A stretch of DNA of 64,000 bases. Source: Anaerolineae bacterium (GTDB lineage: Bacteria; Chloroflexota; Anaerolineae; Aggregatilineales; J027). A program made the position numbers and the translations under genes. The notes beneath the pieces are model-generated. The model was not told the DNA's origin and made no database searches. It was given only the letters and a program-made list of their open reading frames with translations. The stretch covers positions 124,001-188,000 of the forward strand of contig WBUL01000008.1 in assembly GCA_008933735.1 (NCBI GenBank), given 5' to 3'. This document shows positions 25,457 through 33,287 of the stretch, piece after piece. Every line of letters starts with the position of its first letter. The first letter of the stretch is position 1.

Positions 25457-26203
25457 TTATTCTCCTTTGATCCCATCAGCAGTGATTGTCACTCGGTAGG
25501 TCTCTGCATAGGGTTCTAACAAGATCAAGGTGGTTTCAAATGCTTCTGGTTCTGCTTGAATCAACGTGCGGAAACCAATAACGCTGCCTGCCGCGTCCTG
25601 TACCGTGACCACAATTTTAACCTCTTTGACAATCACTGGGCTTTTATTATGTATTTGACCAGAAACGCGATACACCTTACCATCCCACTCCATTGTTACC
25701 CGGCGGACTTCCAGGCTAATGTGAGTGTTTTCGCGGACAGGTCTGGTCGTGATCAGTCCAATCTGGGGTGTGACGGGAACGGGCGGGAGGTCAGCAAAAA
25801 TAAAGCGATAAGGTGTGCCTGACTGTGGGGGCAGCCATTCTCTAACAGGCGATATATTTTGTGAAACAATGGCATCGCCGTTATCATCCACTAACTTCAG
25901 ATTGAGCAAAATACTTTCCTGAGCATGGTCAAGGGGGTTATGAATCCAGCCGAGACATACAAGAGACTGGACCGGGGTTTCGTAGCAGGTTGGCCCAATG
26001 AGGCTTAATGCAGGCAGGCCAGAGGGCGTAGAAGTCATAGGAGGACGGATCAACGATCCGATGGGCAGGCTGGCGGTCACTGGGGTAAAGCGCAGCAATG
26101 TGGGGGGTGGCGTCTCGGAACGAGCAGATGGGCTTTGACCGCAGGCGGCAGTAAGAAGCACGCCCACAAAAAAACATAACCATCGCCAAAACCATTGTCC
26201 CAT
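25457..26203 (-). CDS. Putative lipoprotein of unknown function
   Basis: A 248-residue protein with a lipoprotein signal peptide (hydrophobic core FFVGVLLTAACG; lipobox LTAAC with Cys at about residue 21), a Ser/Thr/Pro-rich stretch, and two beta-rich segments. The last (VYRVSGQIHNKSPVIVKEVK, about residues 175-248) resembles FxLYD-type or transglutaminase-associated beta-sandwich domains that occur on bacterial surface proteins. It is expected to sit on the outer face of the membrane. It is the first gene of a two-gene unit with the GT4. Function unknown. Confidence 0.7.
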   Translation of the reverse strand: MGQWFWRWLCFFVGVLLTAACGQSPSARSETPPPTLLRFTPVTASLPIGSLIRPPMTSTPSGLPALSLIGPTCYETPVQSLVCLGWIHNPLDHAQESILLNLKLVDDNGDAIVSQNISPVREWLPPQSGTPYRFIFADLPPVPVTPQIGLITTRPVRENTHISLEVRRVTMEWDGKVYRVSGQIHNKSPVIVKEVKIVVTVQDAAGSVIGFRTLIQAEPEAFETTLILLEPYAETYRVTITADGIKGE

Positions 26204-26233
26204 CGCAACCGGATACTTTTATGACCTGCACGC

Positions 26234-26239
26234 ATTATA
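26234..26239 (-). promoter_or_regulatory. Consensus -10 box for the lipoprotein-GT4 unit
   Basis: TATAAT on the minus strand, with a predicted start near 26227, about 24 bases before the lipoprotein ATG. No convincing -35 hexamer is visible. Confidence 0.45.
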
Positions 26240-26337
26240 GCGGAAAGAAGTGAACCTGAAAGTATTATCCAAAGACAATAGGCAAATCGTATTTTTCGCG
26301 TTTGCGGAGTATAGTTGTAACCAAAAGGGAGGATGCG

Positions 26338-27285
26338 ATGACAGCCATCTGTTTTGGCGAGCTGTTGATTGATTTTGTGTCAACCCAACGTGATGTCAGT
26401 GTGGGAGACGCCCCTGGTTTTGTCAAAGCACCGGGGGGAGCACCCGCGAATGTCGCTGTCGGGCTGGCAAAACTGGGAGTTCCAACGGCTTTTATGGGGC
26501 AGGTCGGCAATGATCCCTTTGGGCATTATCTCGCGGGTATTTTACAAGAACAAAAGGTTGATATTTCTGCCCTGCGTTTTTCAGAAGAAGCCCTGACAGC
26601 CCTTGCTTTTGTGTCAATAGAGGCCAGTGGCGAACGCAGCTTCGTATTTTACCGTAAACCAAGCGCTGATATGCTGATGCGTGAAACCGATCTGGATAAA
26701 AACCTGCTGGCAAGGGCAGGGTTATTCCATTTTGGCTCGATTACGCTGATTGATAATCCTGTCCGAAAAACCACCCTTGCTGCCGTCAACTATGCCCAGA
26801 AAAATGGAGCTCTCATCAGCTACGATCCCAATCTGCGCGAACCCCTGTGGCCTGACCTGGATGTGGCCCGAACAGGTTTAAAGCTGGGATTTGAATTTGC
26901 CGACGTGGTCAAGCTCAGTGAAGAAGAACTCGATTTTCTCACGGATACCCATGTATTGGAAACTGGGGTACGCCGATTGTGGACACAGAAAACGAAATTA
27001 ATGGTTGTGACTCGTGGCGCGGAAGGTTGTGAAGCCTTTACGGAAGACCAACACTGGATAGTGCCAGGATATAAGGTCAAAGTGGAAGATACTATCGGCG
27101 CTGGGGATGGGTTTGTAGCAGGGCTGCTGACGGGAATTTTAGAACTCGGCGTGAATTGGCCTCAAGCCGATTTGCAGCCTATCTTGCAGCGTGCCTGTGC
27201 GGTTGGCGCTTTGACCACCACGAAACGTGGCGCGATACCTGCCCTGCCAACCCGGGCTGAGGTTGATGCTTTCATGGCACAATAA
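26338..27285 (+). CDS. PfkB-family sugar kinase, fructokinase-like
   Basis: A 315-residue ribokinase-fold enzyme that phosphorylates a sugar with ATP. Signature 1 is in APGGAPANVAVGLAKLGVPT (substrate-side glycine motif) and signature 2 in DTIGAGDGFVAGLLTG with catalytic Asp near residue 255. Fructokinase is suggested by CFGELLIDFV and the overall pattern. ATG 26338 has AGGGAGG upstream, while the ORF-track start at 26302 does not. It overlaps the convergent deacetylase-family gene by 14 bases at the 3' end. Other hexose or nucleoside substrates cannot be excluded. Confidence 0.88.
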   Translation: MTAICFGELLIDFVSTQRDVSVGDAPGFVKAPGGAPANVAVGLAKLGVPTAFMGQVGNDPFGHYLAGILQEQKVDISALRFSEEALTALAFVSIEASGERSFVFYRKPSADMLMRETDLDKNLLARAGLFHFGSITLIDNPVRKTTLAAVNYAQKNGALISYDPNLREPLWPDLDVARTGLKLGFEFADVVKLSEEELDFLTDTHVLETGVRRLWTQKTKLMVVTRGAEGCEAFTEDQHWIVPGYKVKVEDTIGAGDGFVAGLLTGILELGVNWPQADLQPILQRACAVGALTTTKRGAIPALPTRAEVDAFMAQ

Positions 27286-28354
27286 ATCCGCTCAGAAAAC
27301 TGACTGCCAGCTTACCAAGCGACTCAACTGCATAGCCGCCTTCCTGAATCAACAGCGTGGGCAGTTTAAAAGCAGCCACCCTGCGGGCAATTTTATGGTA
27401 GGTATTTGCGGTCAATTGAAAAGTGCCCAGTGGGTCATCTTGGTAAGTATCAAAACCCAGCGAAACCACGACACTGCGAGGCTCAAAAGCGCGAATGCTC
27501 GGAGTAACTTCATCAAATGCGGCAAGATAATCTGTTTCTCCTGTTCCGGGTGGCAGGGGCTTGTTGATGATGGTGCCATGTGGGCCGGTTTCATCTGCAT
27601 AACCAGAATAATAAGGATAATCCGTGTCCGGGTCGGCATGAAGGGAAATAAACAACACGTCCGGCACCTCCCAGAAAATCGACTGAGTTCCATTTCCATG
27701 ATGGTAGTCAATATCAATCAGAGCGACTTTACCTGCTGCTCGTAAGTGATGGGCGGCAATTGCAGCGTTATTCACATAACAGTAACCGCCCATAAAATCA
27801 ATCCCCGCATGGTGCCCTGGGGGACGGCATAAGGCATAAGCGACATGGGTCTGGCCCGAAAGGATCAACTCTGCCCCGGCATAGGCCAACGATGCCGCCC
27901 CTGACGCCGCTTTCCAGGTTTCTCTACCAATCGGTGCCTCTGTATCAAAAAAATAGAAGCCATGCGGCCCACGTGCATTTTCACGCAGGCGGTTCATCGA
28001 AGAGCGCACCGGAAACACGGAAGGATAAAGGTAGTTCTGATCAGGGCTGGGCCGATATGCGGCGGCATCACTGTGCATGACCTGGTTCAGTCTGTCGCTG
28101 GCTGTTTCCAGGAATTCAACCATCCCCGCATCATGGGCCTTCAGAATGGCGCTTTTCGGTACGGAATCTCCGCATTCCTCCAGGTTGACCAGGCCGCTTT
28201 TTTCAAGTGCGGATCGGATATTTTCAATACGCTGGGGCTGTTCCGCATAAGGGATCGTTTTGCCGTGCAAATACTCCACCGATGGAGCATGGCCGTGATG
28301 GAGGGCACTGTATAGGAGCGGGATTAATGTCTGTTCAAAATCTGATCTCATCAT
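27272..28354 (-). CDS. Histone deacetylase-family hydrolase (acetylpolyamine amidohydrolase-like)
   Basis: A 360-residue zinc-dependent amidohydrolase of the arginase/deacetylase superfamily. Motifs: RPPGHHAGIDFMGGYCYVNN (His-His charge relay and channel), LIDIDYHHGNGTQSIFW (Asp/His zinc ligands and catalytic region), SLHADPDTDYPYYSGYADE, VVSLGFDTYQDDPLG (second Asp) and QEGGY (Tyr). Bacterial members remove acetyl groups from polyamines or small molecules, or from proteins such as acetyl-CoA synthetase (AcuC). ATG 28354 or 28351 is chosen on family length; 28390 is possible but leaves no room for a leader next to the kinase. Divergent from the Ser/Thr kinase. Substrate unknown. Confidence 0.88.
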   Translation of the reverse strand: MMRSDFEQTLIPLLYSALHHGHAPSVEYLHGKTIPYAEQPQRIENIRSALEKSGLVNLEECGDSVPKSAILKAHDAGMVEFLETASDRLNQVMHSDAAAYRPSPDQNYLYPSVFPVRSSMNRLRENARGPHGFYFFDTEAPIGRETWKAASGAASLAYAGAELILSGQTHVAYALCRPPGHHAGIDFMGGYCYVNNAAIAAHHLRAAGKVALIDIDYHHGNGTQSIFWEVPDVLFISLHADPDTDYPYYSGYADETGPHGTIINKPLPPGTGETDYLAAFDEVTPSIRAFEPRSVVVSLGFDTYQDDPLGTFQLTANTYHKIARRVAAFKLPTLLIQEGGYAVESLGKLAVSFLSGFIVP

Positions 28355-28421
28355 GTAAAACTTTCGGAGATACTTTCTTCTCAGTATCATAGTGTTAACT
28401 GCTGTTAAGGAGTTGGGCTGC

Positions 28422-30533
28422 GTGACAACCGCTAGTAATTTACCTAAGAGACTCGGTAAATATGAAATACGTTCTCTGCTTGGTCAGGGCGGCATGGCAA
28501 CCGTCTATCTTGCCTATCAATCAGATATTGACCGGGAAGTTGCCATCAAGGTGCTGCCTCCTCACCCCGGACAAGACCCACAATTCATGGATCGTTTTCA
28601 GCAAGAAGCCCGTACTATTGCCCGTTTACAGCATCCCCACATTTTACCCGTTTTCGATTTCGGAGTAGAAAATGAGATTCTTTATCTGGTCATGCCCTAT
28701 GTCGGTGGTGGTTCATTAAAAAACCTGATGCAGGGCCGCCGCTTACCGCCTTCACGTATTGTTGAGGTGATTACGGACGTGGCTTCTGCGATTGATTATG
28801 CACATCGCCAGGGGATTATTCATCGTGATATTAAACCAGACAATATCTTATTAGATAAAGAGGGCAACCCGATCCTGACCGATTTTGGCATCGCTAAACT
28901 GCTCGAAAGCAATGTCCAGTTTACGGCTTCCGGGGGATTCCTGGGGACACCCGCCTATATGGCACCGGAACAGGGACGCGGGGTCAAGGATATAGACGGA
29001 CGGGCAGATATTTACGCGCTTGGCGTGCTGGCCTTTGAAATGCTCACCGGGCGCCATCCCTATTCTGCCGAAACACCCATGATGGTCATGTTCAAACATG
29101 TGAGTGACCCGGTCCCATCGCTGCTGGAAGTAGCCCCAGAGTATCCGCCTGCGGTGGATGGAGTTTTGCAGCGTGCCCTTGCCAAGGATCGTGAAGCACG
29201 CTACCAGACCGCTACGGAATTTGCGAAAGCGCTTGCGTCAGCACTGGCAGGTCAGATTGATACGGCGGTTGGCGTATCCACTGCGTATGATAACGCAGAA
29301 AATATTGAAACGCTGCTTGTGACTGATACTCCCACAGGAAGCCCAAGACCAACTCAGTCCATATCAGATCAGACGATCCCACCCACTCAGTACTACACCG
29401 CTTCAGGTCAACAGCGGCGGAGTGGATTCTTCATCGGTGTAATATCCGTCATTTTGCTGATCGCACTGGTCGCGGCGGGGCTGCTGCTCAATCGGCAAGA
29501 TGGTGAGGAAGCCGATGAAACAGGACAGTCCGCCACAGAAACCCCATCCGCGAGTGAAACAACCGTACCTGTGGCGTCCGCCAATTTTGGACAGGTGCGA
29601 TTCAACACAACGAATGTTACAGGGGATACCGTTGTTTTTAGCACACAGCAGATTCAGCAGCCAGAGGCTAACCAGGTTTATCAGGCCTGGCTTTACAGCA
29701 GTCAGAACAATCGTTGGCTGGCGCTGGGCACCCTTCCCGTTGATGTATTTGGGGAAGCTGTGCTGACATTTACTTCGGCGGATTCTGAAAATCTGTACAC
29801 GAGCTATGATGGCGCTGCTGTTTCTTTAGAGCCTTCCGGGACAACCCCTGCTGCACCCAGCCAGATTCTATACAGCGGGGTGCTGCTGCCCGAAGTGAGC
29901 AGCGCGTTGCAGCAAATCCTGGTCGCCTGGATTCCGGATGACCCCAATTTGAACCCGCGTGCTCTTAGTCTGGTAGATATAGCACGAGATGAATTTAGTT
30001 TTGCGGCTGACCACGCAGACCGCGCCTTAAGCGGTGCAACACGAGGATCGGGGCCAAATACCCGTGTCCATGCGGAGCATGTTTACAATATTTTGAATGG
30101 CACCGTGGACGACATTAACGGCGATAATTCGTCTGGCAATAACCCTAGCAACCTCAAGGTGGGTTTGCTGCCTGCTCTGACGGCTCTGGACAATTTGCTT
30201 ATCGCTGCTTTGAATGCGCCGGGGATTACCCCGGAACAGCAGGCACAGATTGTGACTGTCCAGACATGCGCTGAAAATTCCCTGTTTGCCCTGGGTCCGC
30301 TGGTAGAGCAGGCACAGCAGTTTGCTAACGTTCAAGACAGCGAAATAACGAACATGGTTGCCAGTGTCCAGACCTGGCGCGACGCGATTGTGCCGCTAGG
30401 CCCGGGTCAGGATGTGGATGGGGACAGTGTGATTGAACCGATTGAGGGAGAATGTGGCATCGAAGGGGTGAGACGGTTTGCCCTTTTTATGAACATCATC
30501 ATTTTCTCAGAAGGAGATGTAATTACCCGATAG
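28422..30533 (+). CDS. Membrane Ser/Thr protein kinase with RskA-like extracytoplasmic domain
   Basis: A 703-residue Hanks-type kinase. N-terminal kinase domain (residues 9-275): glycine loop LLGQGGMATVYLAY, Lys in VAIKVLPPH, HRDIKPDNILLD, DFGIAKL and the APE-type MAPEQGRG. A disordered juxtamembrane stretch follows, then one helix (GVISVILLIALVAAGLLL, about 337-355), a Ser/Thr-rich spacer and an outer beta domain (QVYQAWLYSSQNNRWLALGT) that resembles the anti-sigma-K factor C-terminal domain, then a helical tail with cysteines. PASTA repeats are absent. GTG 28422 is preferred, with AAGGAG 9 bases upstream; the ORF-track GTG at 28392 lies before it. It probably senses an external signal and phosphorylates cytoplasmic targets. 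Confidence 0.9.
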   Translation: MTTASNLPKRLGKYEIRSLLGQGGMATVYLAYQSDIDREVAIKVLPPHPGQDPQFMDRFQQEARTIARLQHPHILPVFDFGVENEILYLVMPYVGGGSLKNLMQGRRLPPSRIVEVITDVASAIDYAHRQGIIHRDIKPDNILLDKEGNPILTDFGIAKLLESNVQFTASGGFLGTPAYMAPEQGRGVKDIDGRADIYALGVLAFEMLTGRHPYSAETPMMVMFKHVSDPVPSLLEVAPEYPPAVDGVLQRALAKDREARYQTATEFAKALASALAGQIDTAVGVSTAYDNAENIETLLVTDTPTGSPRPTQSISDQTIPPTQYYTASGQQRRSGFFIGVISVILLIALVAAGLLLNRQDGEEADETGQSATETPSASETTVPVASANFGQVRFNTTNVTGDTVVFSTQQIQQPEANQVYQAWLYSSQNNRWLALGTLPVDVFGEAVLTFTSADSENLYTSYDGAAVSLEPSGTTPAAPSQILYSGVLLPEVSSALQQILVAWIPDDPNLNPRALSLVDIARDEFSFAADHADRALSGATRGSGPNTRVHAEHVYNILNGTVDDINGDNSSGNNPSNLKVGLLPALTALDNLLIAALNAPGITPEQQAQIVTVQTCAENSLFALGPLVEQAQQFANVQDSEITNMVASVQTWRDAIVPLGPGQDVDGDSVIEPIEGECGIEGVRRFALFMNIIIFSEGDVITR

Positions 30534-30656
30534 ATTGGTAGTTTCTACAAATTCATTGCGGCATTATTCACATATCTATTTGCCTGATTGCTATTCCTGT
30601 GTTACAAAATGGGGCTGCATTAAGGTAGCCTAAGTGATAAAGGAGTATTTTTTATT

Positions 30657-31721
30657 ATGCGTCGCATTCTCATAGTAATGACTTTGCTCTTGCTTGTAAT
30701 GGCTAGCGCATCCATTACCTCAGCCCGGCAAGCGGAGCCCGGCCCTAAATTAACAGAAATTGTTGAACGTGGCATTTTGAACTGCGGTGTCGGCGGCGCA
30801 CTCCCCGGCTTTTCCTCAGTAAATCCCGATACCAACCGGATGGAAGGTATTGATGCGGACTTCTGCCGGGTGGTGGCAGCAGCGATTTTTGGCCCCGATG
30901 ATGTGGACAGCAAAGTGAATTTTGTCCCGTTGACGGCCAATGAACGCTTCAATGCACTTCAGGCCGGTCAGGTGGATTTGCTGATTCGCAATACCACCTG
31001 GACGCTGACCCGTGACGCCAGTCTGAACTCCAATTTTGGCCCTACCACCTTTTATGACAGTCAGGGTTTGATGGTCAAACAGGAACTGATTGACTCGGGT
31101 GTACAGTCGCTTGCAGATCTCGAAGGGGCAAGTTTTTGCAGCCAGAGTGGAACGACCACCGAAAAGAATATGGTCGATGCCTATACCCAGTTGTTCGGTG
31201 TTGCGCCTGCCCTTGTCTTGGCGGAAACCTCCGACGCAACGCTGCGTGACTTTGAAAACGGCGCGTGCGATGTGCTGACTTCGGACAAGAGTCAGCTGGC
31301 AGGTCTGCGTTCTGCCTCCACCAACCCCTCGAATCTGGTTATTCTGAACGATACACTCTCCAAAGAACCCCTCGGCCCGATGTATCTGGACGATGATACC
31401 CAGTTTGGCGACATTGTGGACTGGGCAGTTTATGCCACCTTCACGGCTGAAGAACTGGGCATTACCAGCCAGAATATTGATGAATTTGCCGGAACAGAAG
31501 ATATTGTGATTGCTCGTTTCCTCGGACAGGATGAATCAGGTCTGGGTGCGTTGTTGGGACTTTCCAACACCTTCGCTGCCGATATTATCCGTGCGGTAGG
31601 CAACTATGCTGAAATCTACGAACGTAACGTTGCTCCAGTGGGTATTCCGCGAGACAGCTCTAACGGCATTAATCAACTCTACACCAACGGTGGTTTGATT
31701 TACGCGCCTGCATGGCGTTAA
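30657..31721 (+). CDS. Amino-acid ABC transporter substrate-binding protein, AapJ-like
   Basis: A 354-residue secreted or membrane-tethered binding protein (SBP family 3). Signal peptide MRRILIVMTLLLLVMASASITSA, then mature domain with LTEIVERGILNCGVGGALPG and the amino-acid contact region LIRNTTWTLTRDASLNSNFG, as in AapJ/BztA general L-amino-acid binding proteins. AAAGGAG lies upstream. It heads the operon with two permeases and an ATPase; a strong terminator follows at once (31747), which should keep its product in excess over the membrane parts. Glutamate, aspartate or a broad amino-acid range is likely, from family knowledge. Confidence 0.9.
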   Translation: MRRILIVMTLLLLVMASASITSARQAEPGPKLTEIVERGILNCGVGGALPGFSSVNPDTNRMEGIDADFCRVVAAAIFGPDDVDSKVNFVPLTANERFNALQAGQVDLLIRNTTWTLTRDASLNSNFGPTTFYDSQGLMVKQELIDSGVQSLADLEGASFCSQSGTTTEKNMVDAYTQLFGVAPALVLAETSDATLRDFENGACDVLTSDKSQLAGLRSASTNPSNLVILNDTLSKEPLGPMYLDDDTQFGDIVDWAVYATFTAEELGITSQNIDEFAGTEDIVIARFLGQDESGLGALLGLSNTFAADIIRAVGNYAEIYERNVAPVGIPRDSSNGINQLYTNGGLIYAPAWR

Positions 31722-31746
31722 GATCATTGCAGGTTAAGTACAGCTT

Positions 31747-31777
31747 CTGCCTCACTCCATGTGAGGCAGTTTTTTAT
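31747..31777 (+). terminator. Intrinsic terminator between binding protein and permease genes
   Basis: CTGCCTCAC (31747-31755) and GTGAGGCAG (31761-31769) form a perfect 9-bp stem with a 5-base loop, followed by TTTTTT and further T-rich sequence. The ORF-track start of the next gene (31761) sits in the right arm. Partial read-through is needed for the permease genes, as no other promoter is evident. Confidence 0.9.
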
Positions 31778-31799
31778 ATTTTTGTTGCGAAGGGTATTT

Positions 31800-33287
31800 A
31801 TGACTGTTTATAACGACCCGATTGAGAACCGTCCTCCTCCTAAACGTCGGCGTGCCTATCAGATTTTTACGCCGGGAATCCCATTTTATCGGGATGTGCG
31901 GGTGCTGCGATTGGTGGCGCAAATCGTGTTTGCCGTGCTTTTCATTGGAACCCTGGCGGTAACCTGGATCAGCCTGACCACCAACCTGGAACAATCGCAG
32001 ATTGCGCTGGATTTTGGGGTCTATAAGCGCAGCTTTGCAGCAGGGCTTCCAGAAGGTATTCCATTTGACACGGAATGGGATTGGGCAGGTAACTTAGACC
32101 TCGCAAACTCGACCATCTTTCCGGTCTGGATTGTACTCTGGCTGGGGATCGCTTATTATGCTTACACGCGCTTGCGACAGCGTAACCGCCAGTTAGCCAT
32201 CATTGCAGCGGCGGTCATTGTGCTGCTGATTCCGCTGCACCCAACTATCATTTCAGAATTGGACAAAGCCGTTTCGCCCTATTTGTTTCCCAAGTCCAAT
32301 ACGCGTGCCATCATCAGCGGCATTGTGAATACCCTGCGGGTCGTGGTGCTGTCTGTGTTTGCCTCGACCCTGCTGGGGGTGCTGATAGGGATAGGGCTGC
32401 TTTCGACAAATTATCTGGTTCGTACAGTTTCCCATGTGTACGTTGAAATCTTCCGTAACACCCCTCTACTGGTGCAGCTCGTACTGATTTACCAGGGAGC
32501 ACTTCTCATCCTGCCCATTGTTGCCAATTCTATGACTTCGCCCGATAAAATCGGCCCATTGAGATTCTATGAGAAGTTCTACGTCGTTAATGTTCGTGCC
32601 TTTTCCTTTCCCAAATTGAACCCTACCGACACCGCAGCCTGGTTTTACGGGGGACTCATCGTTGGCTTGATCGTGGGCTACCTTGTGCGTCGCTGGCGCA
32701 TTCGAGTTCAGGAACTGACCGGAACGCCCTCCCGTACCTGGTTGTTTGTGATCCCGCTTTTTATCGTCTGTATGATCACCGGATGGCTCATAGCGGGTGG
32801 ATGGCCGCTGTCCAGCGGGCCATTTAATGTCGAATATCCACAGTTCGGACGATTCAATATCGAAGGTGGCACGCAGATTTCCACCCCCTTTATGTCGCTG
32901 TTTTCTGCGCTCACCCTATATACAACTGCCTTCATTGCGGATATTGTGCGTGCCGGCATTCAATCGGTTCCTAAAGGGCAGGTAGAAGCAGCCCGTTCAC
33001 TCGGATTAAGCGGCCCGCAGGTCTTGGGCATGGTGGTTTTGCCGCAGGCTCTGCGCCTGATTATCCCTCCCCTTGGCAACCAGTATGTCAATATCGGTAA
33101 AAACTCCAGCCTGGGGTTGGCGGTAGGTTATGCGGACACCTATCAGGCCGTGCAGCTTGTGAATAATGAAAGTGGTCAATCCGTACCCTTGTTTGTGGGT
33201 ATGATGATCATTTACCTCGCGCTCAGTTTATTGTTCTCGCTGCTGACTAATCTGCTTAATACGACTACCCGCTTGAGGACACGCTGA
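31800..33287 (+). CDS. Amino-acid ABC transporter permease, AapQ-like
   Basis: A 495-residue membrane protein of the HisM/AapQ family. About eight helices; the conserved BPD-TM1 domain has GIVNTLRVVVLSVFASTLLG and EIFRNTPLLVQLVLIYQG in the N-terminal part, and the EAA loop VEAARSLGLSGPQVLGMVVL in the C-terminal part that contacts the ATPase. Longer than AapQ (about 400 residues): extra length lies before the first core helix and between helices 3 and 4. The start is ATG 31800 with AAGGG upstream; the ORF-track start at 31761 is within the terminator stem. Coupled by TGATG to the next permease. It forms a heterodimer with it. Confidence 0.9.
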   Translation: MTVYNDPIENRPPPKRRRAYQIFTPGIPFYRDVRVLRLVAQIVFAVLFIGTLAVTWISLTTNLEQSQIALDFGVYKRSFAAGLPEGIPFDTEWDWAGNLDLANSTIFPVWIVLWLGIAYYAYTRLRQRNRQLAIIAAAVIVLLIPLHPTIISELDKAVSPYLFPKSNTRAIISGIVNTLRVVVLSVFASTLLGVLIGIGLLSTNYLVRTVSHVYVEIFRNTPLLVQLVLIYQGALLILPIVANSMTSPDKIGPLRFYEKFYVVNVRAFSFPKLNPTDTAAWFYGGLIVGLIVGYLVRRWRIRVQELTGTPSRTWLFVIPLFIVCMITGWLIAGGWPLSSGPFNVEYPQFGRFNIEGGTQISTPFMSLFSALTLYTTAFIADIVRAGIQSVPKGQVEAARSLGLSGPQVLGMVVLPQALRLIIPPLGNQYVNIGKNSSLGLAVGYADTYQAVQLVNNESGQSVPLFVGMMIIYLALSLLFSLLTNLLNTTTRLRTR

